Shown: piece by piece, positions 35,278 through 44,106 of the stretch
Numbering within the stretch: the first letter of the stretch is position 1
Layout of the letters: each line of letters starts with the position of its first letter
From: Novacetimonas maltaceti
GTDB taxonomy: Bacteria > Pseudomonadota > Alphaproteobacteria > Acetobacterales > Acetobacteraceae
Assembly: GCF_002906255.1 (NCBI RefSeq)
Contig: NZ_POTC01000012.1
Coordinates: 24,993-88,992 of the forward strand
Direction of reading: 5' to 3'
DNA: 64,000 bases
Program-made: the position numbers and the translations under genes
The notes under the pieces: model-generated
Database searches by the model: none
What the model was told of the DNA's origin: nothing
The model's input: the letters and a program-made list of their open reading frames with translations, nothing else

Positions 35278-37482
35278 TCAGTTGACGTTATCCAGTGCGT
35301 AGACCACGAGGTCGTCCGTCACCGGCGTCATCATGAAGTGGTGCCCGCCAGCCATGATGGCGACGTACTGCTTGCCCTTGTATTCATACGTCATGGGCGT
35401 GGCCTGTCCGCCACCGGGCAGGACATCGTTCCACACTTCCTTGCCGGTATGGATGTCGAAGGCATGGATCATGTTGTCGGTCGTCGCGGCAACGAAGATC
35501 AGGCCACCGGCCGTAATGACCGGGCCGCCATTGTTGGGCGTGCCGATGTTCAGCGGCAGGTGCGTCGGCAGGCCGAACGGGCCGTTGGCGCGTGCGCTGC
35601 CCAGCGGATGCTGCCACAGCACCTTTTGCGTGTGCATGTCGATGGCGGTGATCATGCCATAGGGCGGACGGTTGCACATCATGCCCGTATATTCGTCCCA
35701 GAAGGGCGACACGACGATGCCATAAGGCGTTTCCGCCATGGCGCCAGCGCCCTCTGCCCCGCCACCGCCGGGCTTGTAGTTGGGATCATCCACCGGCATC
35801 AGGCCCAGCTTGTCCGCCTTCTTGCGGCTGACCAGCTGGTCATACATCGGCGTATTGTTCCAGTTGGCGATCAGGATGCCCGTCTTTTCATCATAGGCCA
35901 CGCTGCCCCAGTCCGAACCGCCGTTATAGCCGGGATATTCCAGCCAGGGCTTGTCGATGCTCGGCGGCGTGAACTCGCCCACATAATGCGCGCGACGGTA
36001 TTTCAGGCGGCAGTAAAGCTGGTCGATGGGGGACATGCCCCACATGTCGGATTCCTTGAGCGGCGCGAAGCCCAGGCGCGGCATGCCAACCGACCACGGC
36101 TGCGTGGGTGAACGCGTATCGCCCGGCACCATGCCCGGCGACGGGGCGGGCCGTTCTTCCACCGGCAGCACGGGATCGCCCGTACGACGGTCCAGCACGA
36201 AGGTCTGGCCGCGTTTGGTCGGCATGATCAGCGCAGGCACCGTGGAGCCGTCAGGCTTGGTAAAGTCCATCAGTGTCGGCTGCGACCCGATGTCGTAATC
36301 CCAGACATCCTTGTGCACGGTCTGGAACACCCAGCGCGGTTCGCCCGTTTTCACGTCGATCGCGACAACGGCGGAGGAAACCTTGTTTTCTTCCGGGCTG
36401 CGCATGGCGCTGTAATAATCGGCGGCGGAGTTGCCGGTCGGCACGTAAACCAGGCCCAGCGCATTGTCGCCAATCATGGCCGCCCACGAATTGGGGGTGC
36501 CACGGCTGTAATGCTCGCCTTCCTTCGGTTCGCCATGCTCATGCGGGCGGTTGACGTCCCATGCCCACAGGAAACGCCCGGTTTCGGCGTCATAGCCACG
36601 GATCACGCCCGACGGCGCCCAGCGGCGCTGCCCGTCGAGGATTTCCTGGTTGGTGATGATCGCGCCATTGACGATGGGGGGCGGCGCGGTCTCGGCCACG
36701 AAGCCGGGCACCGATTCACCCATTCCCTTCATCAGGTTGACCATGCCGTGCCAGCCAAAGCCCTCGCACACCTTACCGTCCTCGCTGTCCACCTCGATCA
36801 GGCGTTCATCCAGCGTGGCTTCAAGGATGCGGTGATGGCAGTGCTCGCCCTCCGGCACGGTGGAGGAGGTGTAGTACACAACCGCCTTGCACGCTGCCGT
36901 ATAGGGGATGCTTTCATATTTCTCATTGGCATGGAAATGCCAGATTTCCTTGCCCGTGGCAGGGTCGATGCGCATCATGTCGTTCAGCGCCGAACACATG
37001 TACAGCCCGTCACCCACCTTGATCGGCGTGGTTTCGGCCGCCCACTTGTTCACCTGTCCCGGTCCCGGCTTGCTGCCGGTGTGGTAGATGAAGGCACGCT
37101 TCAGGTGACTGATGTTGGAAGGCGTGATCTGGTCCAGCGGTGAAAAACGCGTCGCCCTGTCATCACGGCCATAGCCGGGCCAGTCGTCATGCGCCGGGTT
37201 GGCCGTGACCTGCTCGACCATCGGCGTGGCCTCGCTGGGTTCGGCGGGCGGCCCGTCGGGGATGTTGGCCGCGTTCACGCCCGGTGCCTGCGCGGCATTG
37301 GGGGAGGGCGGTGCATACGCATCCGCGGGCGGGGCAGGTTCGGCAGGCGGGACCGTGGCGTTGCCATTGCCGGGGGGCTGATCAGCGGGGGGCACCTGCG
37401 CAAAGGCCGCCGTACAGGACAGGCCGGCGATGATCGTGGCGCCGAGCAGCATGGGGCGCAGCATGGAATTCCTGGACATCAT
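35278..37482 (-). CDS. sldA: PQQ-dependent polyol (glycerol/sorbitol/arabitol) dehydrogenase large subunit SldA
   Basis: A 734-residue quinoprotein of the glucose/quinate/polyol dehydrogenase family. A signal peptide (to about residue 29, TAAFAQ) is followed by a Pro/Ala-rich linker (30-98) and then an eight-bladed propeller with DDWPGYGRDDRATRFSPLDQ, WGMSPIDQLYCRLKYRRAHY, LNIGTPNNGGPVITAGGLIF and IHTGKEVWNDVLPGGGQATP. It oxidises polyols in the periplasm and passes electrons to ubiquinone. The preceding gene supplies the membrane anchor, and the two overlap by ATGA with GGAGG upstream, so expression is coupled. The missing N-terminal five-helix domain distinguishes it from one-piece membrane glucose dehydrogenase. 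Confidence 0.9.
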   Translation of the reverse strand: MMSRNSMLRPMLLGATIIAGLSCTAAFAQVPPADQPPGNGNATVPPAEPAPPADAYAPPSPNAAQAPGVNAANIPDGPPAEPSEATPMVEQVTANPAHDDWPGYGRDDRATRFSPLDQITPSNISHLKRAFIYHTGSKPGPGQVNKWAAETTPIKVGDGLYMCSALNDMMRIDPATGKEIWHFHANEKYESIPYTAACKAVVYYTSSTVPEGEHCHHRILEATLDERLIEVDSEDGKVCEGFGWHGMVNLMKGMGESVPGFVAETAPPPIVNGAIITNQEILDGQRRWAPSGVIRGYDAETGRFLWAWDVNRPHEHGEPKEGEHYSRGTPNSWAAMIGDNALGLVYVPTGNSAADYYSAMRSPEENKVSSAVVAIDVKTGEPRWVFQTVHKDVWDYDIGSQPTLMDFTKPDGSTVPALIMPTKRGQTFVLDRRTGDPVLPVEERPAPSPGMVPGDTRSPTQPWSVGMPRLGFAPLKESDMWGMSPIDQLYCRLKYRRAHYVGEFTPPSIDKPWLEYPGYNGGSDWGSVAYDEKTGILIANWNNTPMYDQLVSRKKADKLGLMPVDDPNYKPGGGGAEGAGAMAETPYGIVVSPFWDEYTGMMCNRPPYGMITAIDMHTQKVLWQHPLGSARANGPFGLPTHLPLNIGTPNNGGPVITAGGLIFVAATTDNMIHAFDIHTGKEVWNDVLPGGGQATPMTYEYKGKQYVAIMAGGHHFMMTPVTDDLVVYALDNVN

Positions 37483-37865
37483 GCGACCTCCCGCACGGAA
37501 GTGGTGCGTGCGGCCTGTGCGCGACGCAGGACCGGCAGGCTAAGTGCCACGCCAATGGCAAGCAGGGTGGGGCCGAACACGCGGGGCAGCAGTCCCCAGC
37601 CGTCAAAGCCGACTTCCCACAGGGCCCACAGCCACGTGAACGCCACCGCCGCAAGGTAGAGCATGCCCCCCGCGACCCGGCCCATGGCCATAAGGATGCC
37701 CGCCACGGTAACGGCAAGGCCAACAAGGACGTAATACCAGGACCCGCCAAGGAACGCGAGTTCCGCCCCCATGTAGACCAGTGGCAGGCCAAGCGCGATG
37801 ATGACAACCGCAAGCACCAGTGTCGCCCATCCACCAGCGGTTTGGGGCGCCGTGAAAACAGACAT
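37479..37865 (-). CDS. sldB: PQQ-dependent polyol dehydrogenase small membrane subunit SldB
   Basis: A 128-residue protein with four to five TM helices, equivalent to the N-terminal anchor of membrane glucose dehydrogenase. Characteristic stretches are LPLVYMGAELAFLGGSWYY, VAGILMAMGRVAGGMLYL, LWALWEVGFDGWGLLPRVF and IGVALSLPVLRR. It anchors SldA and conducts electrons to quinone. GGAGGAAA sits 10 nt before the ATG. Its stop overlaps the sldA start. Confidence 0.9.
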   Translation of the reverse strand: MSVFTAPQTAGGWATLVLAVVIIALGLPLVYMGAELAFLGGSWYYVLVGLAVTVAGILMAMGRVAGGMLYLAAVAFTWLWALWEVGFDGWGLLPRVFGPTLLAIGVALSLPVLRRAQAARTTSVREVA

Positions 37866-38331
37866 AATGGATTTTCCTCCAAAGTATTGTGGAGCGAAGG
37901 CTAGTCCTACATTTGTGGAACGTGAAAAAACGAAGTCGTGAAAGCGGTAACGACTTTATGAATATTGTTACGGAACCAACAGTATTCTGCCAAAAAACGC
38001 ACATGTCATTCCATTTTCAATAGACAGCCCTGCGATTGATGCAATCTGTGCGACACGCCGTTATTTTTTTTGTTCATGAAAGGAACTGTTCCGTATCCAT
38101 AACGGGTAGGGGTGTGAACCTTTTCTTTTCAGTGCCTTGGGCCGATTAAAGAGACCGAATGGTCTGCATGTCGGGGAATGGTAGACCTGTCCGTCTATTT
38201 CGGGCGCTGGTGCGACCGGGTATGGGACCCGTGGGGAAGATTCCCACTGCAGGCGACAGGGGGCGGAAGGTAAGGTATGGAAACACCAGCCGGAAACTGT
38301 TTCCTGAAAATCATCCCCACGGACGTTATCT
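37866..38331. other. Divergent regulatory region between sldB and a LysR gene, 466 bp
   Basis: AT-rich half next to sldB (37900-38070), presumably with its promoter, and a GC-richer half with a dyad 28 bp before the LysR start. No gene-like frame. Confidence 0.5.
38292..38304. promoter_or_regulatory. Palindrome GGAAAC-T-GTTTCC upstream of a LysR gene
   Basis: Perfect 6-bp arms around one base, ending 27 bp before the LysR ATG. Another GGAAAC lies at 38279-38284. Possible autoregulatory site. Confidence 0.4.
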
Positions 38332-39288
38332 ATGCGATTGCCGGATCTTGAAGCATGGGCCATCTTTGCAAAGGTGGCGGAGCAGGGTTCCTTCGCGCGG
38401 GCGGCAGAAGAAATCCAGCGCTCCAAGCCGACCGTCTCGAAAGCCGTCAGCAGGCTTGAACAGACCCTTGGAATTTCACTGTTCAATCGCAATTCACGCA
38501 ACCTGTCCCTGACTGATACCGGGCGCCTGCTGCTTGGTCATGCGAACAGGATTCTCGCCGAGGCGCAGGCCGCGGAAACGGAGGCCCGTGGAGGGATGCT
38601 CAGCCCTGCCGGCCTGATCCGTGTCGCGGCGCCCATGACGTTCGGGGTCAGGCACCTTTCCCCCCTGTTGCCCGGTTTCCTGCGGCAATATCCTGAAATC
38701 GACGTCACCATTGATTTCAGCGACGTCCTCGTTGACCTCGTCGCAGAAGGATATGATGTCGCCCTGCGTATTGCCGCGCTGGCGGATTCCTCCCTGCGCG
38801 CACGGCAGCTGTGCCCCGTCAGGATCCTGCCCGTCGCAGCGCCCGGCTACATCGACCGGGTCGGGCGGCCCGAACATCCGCGGAATCTGGAAGGGGAAAA
38901 GGGGTTTGTCTATACCAATACATCGGCACCGGGGATGATCCGGCTGCGGCACGACCATAATGGCCGCGAATATGTCCTGCGCCAGACGGCGCGGCTGCGC
39001 GCGGACAATGCGGAAGCCTTCCTGCCAGCGCTGGAGGCCGGGATGGGATATGGGTTTTTCCCGGAATTCATGGTCTGGGACGGCCTGTGTTCCGGCAGGC
39101 TGGAACGCCTGCTGCCCCGATGGTCGGTGCCGCCTGTCGCGCTGTACCTGGTGACGCCTTCCAGCCCGCTGCGTCCCGTCAGGGTGAGCGCATTCCTCGA
39201 CTACCTTGTCACGGCATTTGAAGACCCGCCCTGGGCGCGGTCGGGTGGTGCATCCGTTCCCGGAAGGAAAACGGCACGCGGCACCTGA
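38332..39288 (+). CDS. LysR-family transcriptional regulator
   Basis: A 318-residue LTTR of the AaeR/DmlR-like group. The HTH is in WAIFAKVAEQGSFARAAEEI, QRSKPTVSKAVSRLEQTLG and LFNRNSRNLSLTDTG (residues 9-62). The effector domain includes GLIRVAAPMTFGVRHLSPLL and YDVALRIAALADSSLRAR. It is 466 bp from and divergent to sldBA, and convergent with wrbA. Either neighbour could be a target; the sequence does not decide. Confidence 0.88.
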   Translation: MRLPDLEAWAIFAKVAEQGSFARAAEEIQRSKPTVSKAVSRLEQTLGISLFNRNSRNLSLTDTGRLLLGHANRILAEAQAAETEARGGMLSPAGLIRVAAPMTFGVRHLSPLLPGFLRQYPEIDVTIDFSDVLVDLVAEGYDVALRIAALADSSLRARQLCPVRILPVAAPGYIDRVGRPEHPRNLEGEKGFVYTNTSAPGMIRLRHDHNGREYVLRQTARLRADNAEAFLPALEAGMGYGFFPEFMVWDGLCSGRLERLLPRWSVPPVALYLVTPSSPLRPVRVSAFLDYLVTAFEDPPWARSGGASVPGRKTARGT

Positions 39289-39321
39289 TCCCGACAGGAG
39301 CGGAAGCTGGTGACGTGGGAA

Positions 39322-39358
39322 AGGGCGGCCCCCTCATGTTTCATGCGGTGGCCGCCCT
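39322..39358. terminator. Hairpin between LysR and wrbA ends
   Basis: AGGGCGGCC (39322-39330) and GGCCGCCCT (39350-39358) form a 9-bp stem between two convergent genes. Confidence 0.55.
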
Positions 39359-39363
39359 GCGGT

Positions 39364-39960
39364 TCATGCAAGCTTTCTGGCGAGGCTGGCGACATGCTGG
39401 CCAAGGAATTTCGCCCCGTCGCGTTCGTTTTCGCTGGGCTGGCGCGAACCGTCGCCTGCGGCGATCGTCGTGGCCCCGTAAGGCGACCCGCCCGTCACCT
39501 CGTCAAGTTTCAGTTGCCCCTGAAAGCTGTAGGGAAGGCCACTGACGACCATGCCATGGTGGATCAGGTTCGACATGAGCGAATAAAGCGTGGTTTCCTG
39601 CCCGCCATGCTGCGACGCGGTGGAGGTGAATACCGCGCCCACCTTGCCAATCAGTGCCCCACGCAGCCACAGTCCGCCGGTCTGGTCCCAGAAATTGGCC
39701 ATCTGCGCGGGCAGGCGGCCAAAGCGTGTGGGCGCGCCAAGGATGATCGCATCATATTCCGGCAGTTCGTCCACGGTTGCGATGGGGGCATCCTGTTCCA
39801 GCTTGAAATGGTGTGACCGGGCCACGTCCTGCGGGACGAGTTCGGGCACCCGCTTCACATCGGCCTCCAGCCCGGCGGAGCGCACACCATCCGCCACCGC
39901 ATGGGCCATCGTCTCGATATGGCCATAGGACGAGTAATAAAGCACGAGAACCTTTGGCAT
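39364..39960 (-). CDS. wrbA: NAD(P)H:quinone oxidoreductase WrbA
   Basis: A 198-residue flavodoxin-like enzyme making two-electron quinone reductions that avoid semiquinones. [16 protein letters not shown] is the FMN phosphate loop; [20 protein letters not shown] and [17 protein letters not shown] are WrbA hallmarks, as is [16 protein letters not shown] lies 8 nt before the ATG. It is placed between LysR genes and near pirin, a putative quercetinase/redox protein, suggesting a quinone or aromatic stress cluster. Confidence 0.92.
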   Translation of the reverse strand: MPKVLVLYYSSYGHIETMAHAVADGVRSAGLEADVKRVPELVPQDVARSHHFKLEQDAPIATVDELPEYDAIILGAPTRFGRLPAQMANFWDQTGGLWLRGALIGKVGAVFTSTASQHGGQETTLYSLMSNLIHHGMVVSGLPYSFQGQLKLDEVTGGSPYGATTIAAGDGSRQPSENERDGAKFLGQHVASLARKLA

Positions 39961-40139
39961 GACCGCAATCTCCTGAATGTAAAATATGAACGGGGATCAT
40001 GGGGATGTTGGGAAATGCCCCGTCCGGATGCTCATGATCATATGTCCGTCGGAAATGGCGAACAGGCCAAAATCGGAAATGCTGCGTTTCCGGGAATTGC
40101 CGCGAATGCCGCCCGCCTCGTGTCACGGCCGGAGCGTTT

Positions 40140-41069
40140 TCAGGCGTCCGGGGTGTGTAAGGCCCCCGCCGCAAGGCGACGCTGGGCCGCGCATTCCTGC
40201 GCCAGGAAGTCCAGCAGGGCGCGCACGGCAGGTACCAGGCCGCGCCTGGAGGGGAAGACCGCATGGACGATGCCCGCCTGAGGACGCCATTGGGGCAGGA
40301 CGGGGACCAGTCGCCCCGCCTCGATATCCGGCCAGACCATCATGGTGGGAAACTGCCCGATCCCGACCCCGATCAAGGCGGCTTCGCGCAGTACGGCCAT
40401 ATCATCCGTCGCCAGTCGGGGTTCGTGGAAAATGGTGGCCGTCTGTCCCTGCCTGTTTTCCAGCAGCCATGAATGTGTGCCCGGACCGGTATGGAAATCG
40501 AGGGAGGGAAAGCCATTCAGGTCGGCGGGGGAGGCAGGGGGCGTGCGGACCAGCGCCGGGGCCGCGACCAGGCACTGCGTACTGGTGTCGAGCGTGCGCA
40601 TGACAAGGTCCGACGACGCCAGCGGCGGGAAACGGACGCGGATGGCAAGGTCGAAGCCTTCCTTGAGCACATCGACACGCCTGTTGGTGCTGTCGAGTTG
40701 CAGCGTCACGGAGGGGTAGCGCAGGATGAACCGGGCCAGCAGGGCGCCGAACTGGAAATTGAGCAGGGCGACAGGGCAACTCAGCCGGATCTGCCCGCAG
40801 GGTTCGGCCTGAAGCCGGGCGACGGAACGCTCGGCGCTTTCGGCCTCGGCCAGCATGGCGAGGCAATGTTCATAAAACCTGTGGCCGGTTTCCGTTACGC
40901 TGAAATGCCGTGAGGAACGTTGCAGCAGGCGGGTATGCAGCCGGTCCTCCAGTGCGCGGATACGGCGGCTGAGCAGAGATTTCTGCAGTCCCGTGGCCCG
41001 CGCGGCGGCGGAAAATCCACCATGCTTCACCACCTGCACGAAATATTCAAAGTCGTTGAGGTCCCTCAT
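40140..41069 (-). CDS. LysR-family transcriptional regulator divergent from pirin
   Basis: A 309-residue LTTR with FEYFVQVVKHGGFSAAARAT and LLSRRIRALEDRLHTRLLQR in the HTH, then a substrate domain beginning GQIRLSCPVALLNFQFGALL. ATG 41069 has AAAGGA 7 nt upstream and the family-typical start, so earlier in-frame starts (to 41105) are less likely. It is divergent from the pirin gene (120 bp), a pairing common in proteobacteria, so pirin is the probable target. Confidence 0.88.
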   Translation of the reverse strand: MRDLNDFEYFVQVVKHGGFSAAARATGLQKSLLSRRIRALEDRLHTRLLQRSSRHFSVTETGHRFYEHCLAMLAEAESAERSVARLQAEPCGQIRLSCPVALLNFQFGALLARFILRYPSVTLQLDSTNRRVDVLKEGFDLAIRVRFPPLASSDLVMRTLDTSTQCLVAAPALVRTPPASPADLNGFPSLDFHTGPGTHSWLLENRQGQTATIFHEPRLATDDMAVLREAALIGVGIGQFPTMMVWPDIEAGRLVPVLPQWRPQAGIVHAVFPSRRGLVPAVRALLDFLAQECAAQRRLAAGALHTPDA

Positions 41070-41189
41070 CGTCCTTTCCATAGGACGCATTGTTCGATCT
41101 GGCAAACTTCATGATACGATGGGAAAGGCGCATGTTCAGGGGCAACGGAAGGGGCATCGGGCCGTCCTTCCGCAGATGGGATACTCATC

Positions 41190-42059
41190 ATGCTGAAGAA
41201 AATTCTTGGCCGTTACGGGAATGATCGCGGTCACTGGGTCGGGAACGGGTTCCCGGTGCGTTCGCTGTTTTCCTACACCGATTTTGGCGAGCATCTCAGC
41301 CCCTTCCTGCTGCTCGACTATGCCGGGCCGCATGAATTCCACCCTACCGAAATCCGTCGCGGCGTGGGCGAACACCCGCACAAGGGGTTCGAGACCGTGA
41401 CCATCGTGTATGACGGGGAGGTCGAACACAGGGACTCCTCGGGCGGCGGGGGCATCATCGGCCCGGGCGACGTGCAGTGGATGACAGCGGGCAATGGCAT
41501 CCAGCACGAGGAATTCCATTCCCCCGCCTATGCCAGGACGGGGGGACGGTTCCGCATGGTCCAGTTGTGGGTCAACCTGCCCGCCAAGGACAAGAATGCG
41601 CCCGCGGGATACCAGACGATCCAGTCGGCCAGCATTCCTGTCGTGCCGTTTGCCGATGCCACGGGCCGCCTGCGCGTGATTGCCGGGGAATATGCGGGGC
41701 AGCGCGGGCCTGCGCGGATATTCTCGCCGCTCAATGTCTGGGATGGCACCCTGCATGAAGGGGCGCAGGTCACGCTGGACCTGCCTGCGGGACATAATAC
41801 GGCGATCGTCCTGCTGGAGGGACGGCTGCTTGTCAACGGGACCGAGGAACTGACGGGCGCGCAGTTCGCCCTTATGGGCCGTGAAGGCACGCAGGTGACG
41901 GTGCAGGCGGCGGCGCAGAGCAGTTTCCTTGTCCTGACCGGGCAGCCCCTGAACGAGCCGATTGCCGGTTACGGCCCGTTTGTCATGAACACCCGCGAGG
42001 AAATCCACCAGGCGATGGAGGATTTCAGGAACGGGCGTTTCGGTGGGATCGCCACCTGA
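41190..42059 (+). CDS. Pirin family protein
   Basis: A 289-residue bicupin. The N-terminal cupin has the metal-binding set GEHPHKGFETVTIVYDGEVE and HRDSSG, followed by NGIQHEEFH, which provide the three His and Glu for iron. VQLWVNLPAKDKNAPAGYQ and RIFSPLNVWDG continue the family pattern, and the second cupin ends in LTGQPLNEPIAGYGPFVMN and EEIHQAMEDFRNGRFG. Bacterial pirins act as quercetin dioxygenases or redox-linked regulators. Regulated probably by the divergent LysR. Confidence 0.92.
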   Translation: MLKKILGRYGNDRGHWVGNGFPVRSLFSYTDFGEHLSPFLLLDYAGPHEFHPTEIRRGVGEHPHKGFETVTIVYDGEVEHRDSSGGGGIIGPGDVQWMTAGNGIQHEEFHSPAYARTGGRFRMVQLWVNLPAKDKNAPAGYQTIQSASIPVVPFADATGRLRVIAGEYAGQRGPARIFSPLNVWDGTLHEGAQVTLDLPAGHNTAIVLLEGRLLVNGTEELTGAQFALMGREGTQVTVQAAAQSSFLVLTGQPLNEPIAGYGPFVMNTREEIHQAMEDFRNGRFGGIAT

Positions 42060-42092
42060 ACCTGTGGCAGGATACGGCGCATCCGCGCGCCT

Positions 42093-42980
42093 TCATGGGG
42101 GTGCGGCCTGTATCATCTCCATGAAGGCCGCCGCGGCGCGTCCCATCGGGCGTTCACGGTGCCGCAGCATGTGAAAGCTGCGTTTTTCCAGATCGCATTC
42201 CAGCGCCACAAGCAGGCCCGCCCGCACCCTCGGGCCTGCCGCGAGGCTGGAAACCGCCGTGACCAGTTCGCCTTCCAGAACGCTTTCCATCACCGCGTCA
42301 TTGGAGGGCAGGACCAGCCGGATATTGAGGTCGCGCAACTCCACCCGGAAAAGGGAGTGCAGGCACGATGCAAGGTGGTCGCGGGTGCCCGATCCTTCCT
42401 CCCGCACGGCCCATTGCGCGCCAAGGATATCCTGTCGCGTGATTTTTCGTGCCGTCAGCGGATGCGTCGGCGCGGTGTACAGGCACAGCCTGTCGCCGCC
42501 GACGGGTTGGTGCAGCACGATGTCACCATCAGCCCTGCCTTCCACAAATCCCATATCCGCATGGCCCGCGATAACGGCGGCGGCGGCCTGCGCGGTGTTG
42601 CCGGCGTGAAGGTCGAGTTCGATTGCCGGATGGCGCAGGGCAAACCGCGCAAGGAAGGCCGGCAGCCAGTATGTCGCCACCGTCTGGCTGGCCGCGATGC
42701 GCAGCCTGCCGCGCAGCAGGCCGGACAGGTCGTCAAGGGTCCGCACCGCATCGCCTGCCGCCGCCAGCACGGCCTGTGCGGCGGGCAGGAAGGCATGACC
42801 TGCCTCGTTCAGTTCAAGGCGTCGCCCGATACGATGGAACAGGCGTGTGCTGTAGCGATGTTCAAGCGCGCTGATTGCCGCACTGATGGCGGGTTGCGTC
42901 AGGTTGAGCGCCTGCGCCGCGACACGCATGTTCAGCGTCCGGGCAACCACTGCGAAGATGCGAAGCTGTTCCAGGGTCAT
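42093..42980 (-). CDS. LysR-family regulator of the CysB/YeiE type
   Basis: A 295-residue LTTR: LEQLRIFAVVARTLNMRVAA, LNLTQPAISAAISALEHRYS and RIGRRLELNEAG form the HTH; the effector domain includes GRLRIAASQTVATYWLPAFL and WAVREEGSGTRDHLA, which is characteristic of the YeiE-like branch that responds to sulfite/sulfate-type ligands. It is divergent from a YeiH-family exporter with 75 bp between and a palindrome in the gap. ATG 42980 is the family-like start. Confidence 0.88.
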   Translation of the reverse strand: MTLEQLRIFAVVARTLNMRVAAQALNLTQPAISAAISALEHRYSTRLFHRIGRRLELNEAGHAFLPAAQAVLAAAGDAVRTLDDLSGLLRGRLRIAASQTVATYWLPAFLARFALRHPAIELDLHAGNTAQAAAAVIAGHADMGFVEGRADGDIVLHQPVGGDRLCLYTAPTHPLTARKITRQDILGAQWAVREEGSGTRDHLASCLHSLFRVELRDLNIRLVLPSNDAVMESVLEGELVTAVSSLAAGPRVRAGLLVALECDLEKRSFHMLRHRERPMGRAAAAFMEMIQAAPP

Positions 42981-43013
42981 CCAATAAATATTCCTTATCA
43001 AAACAAGAAATTC

Positions 43014-43026
43014 AATCCATTGGATT
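43014..43026. promoter_or_regulatory. Palindrome AATCCA-T-TGGATT between LysR and the exporter
   Basis: Perfect 6-bp arms around one base, 30 bp before the exporter ATG. The AT-rich gap also has room for both promoters. Candidate LysR site. Confidence 0.45.
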
Positions 43027-43055
43027 TGTCACGGCGCAGCGACGATCCTTGCGCC

Positions 43056-44084
43056 ATGACATATGCCTCACGCGTTTACCGATATCTTCCGGGTTTCCTG
43101 CTCAGCCTTGGGGTGGCAGGCATCGCAGGACTGTTGCAGCAGGCCGAACGTGCCGTAACCGGCCGGGTATGGATCGAATCCCTCGTTCTTGCCATTGCTG
43201 TCGGCACGGTTCTGCGGACATCGTGCGGCCTTGCGGCGCGTTTTGGTGCGGGCGTCCATTTCTGCGCCCATCGCCTTCTGGAAATGGCCGTTGCACTGAT
43301 GGGCGTGACAATCGGCATGGACCTTCTGTCGCGGGCGCATCCCTTCCTTGTGCTGGCGATCATCATGCTGGTCGGGGTGACGGTGCTGGCGGGCATCCTG
43401 ATCGGGCTGGCCTTCGGCCTTCCGGTGCGCATGGCGGTCCTGATCGCATGCGGGAATGCGATATGCGGCAATTCCGCCATCGCGGCCATTGCGCCCGTCA
43501 TTGATGCGGATAGCGATGATGTCGCGACTTCGGTGGCGTTTACCGCAGTTCTGGGAATACCTGTCGTCATGCTGCTGCCCTGTCTCGCGCACGGCCTGCA
43601 CCTGACGGAAACGGCAGGGGGCACATTGGCTGGCCTGACCGTCTATGCCGTGCCGCAGGTCATGGCGGCGGCAGCCCCGCTGGGGCCGGTGGCGGTCGCG
43701 GCGGGCACGCTGGCGAAACTGCTGCGGGTCCTGATGCTGGGGCCGGTTGTCGCATGCTGTGCGTTCGTGCGGGCGCGCCGGATGGAGCAGGAGCGCGGTG
43801 TGCCGCGCCGCTTTCGCGTTACCGAATTCCTGCCGCCTTTCATTCTCGTGTTCGTGGGACTGATGATTGCCCGATCCGTGGGGCTGGTCCCCCATCTTGC
43901 CGTCACCATGGCGCAGGGGGCGGCTAATGCGCTGACGCTTGTTGCAATGGCGGCCCTTGGGTTGGGGGTCGATCTGCGCAATGTCATGGCGGCCGGACCG
44001 AGGGTCGTGGCCGTCGTCACGCTGTCGCTGTGTTTCCTGACCACCGCCGCCGTGCTGGTCGTCCGGTTGGGATGCCCTGCATGA
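43056..44084 (+). CDS. YeiH/UPF0324 family putative sulfate/sulfite exporter
   Basis: A 342-residue integral membrane protein with about ten TM helices. The family signature GNAICGNSAIAAIAPVI (about residues 138-154) is clear, as is FAVVGIP-like TAVLGIPVVMLLP and the terminal helix LGLGVDLRNVMAAGPRVV. The frame is open far upstream (to 42159) but only as antisense of the LysR gene; ATG 43056 fits. Family members are linked to sulfur oxoanion or cysteine export. The divergent YeiE-like regulator supports this. Confidence 0.88.
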   Translation: MTYASRVYRYLPGFLLSLGVAGIAGLLQQAERAVTGRVWIESLVLAIAVGTVLRTSCGLAARFGAGVHFCAHRLLEMAVALMGVTIGMDLLSRAHPFLVLAIIMLVGVTVLAGILIGLAFGLPVRMAVLIACGNAICGNSAIAAIAPVIDADSDDVATSVAFTAVLGIPVVMLLPCLAHGLHLTETAGGTLAGLTVYAVPQVMAAAAPLGPVAVAAGTLAKLLRVLMLGPVVACCAFVRARRMEQERGVPRRFRVTEFLPPFILVFVGLMIARSVGLVPHLAVTMAQGAANALTLVAMAALGLGVDLRNVMAAGPRVVAVVTLSLCFLTTAAVLVVRLGCPA

Positions 44085-44106
44085 ATGCGGCCGCTCGTAA
44101 TGGGTG

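Noticed and set aside
42159..43055. N-terminal 299-codon extension of the YeiH-like frame
   Set aside because: This part is antisense to the LysR gene; the exporter begins at ATG 43056.
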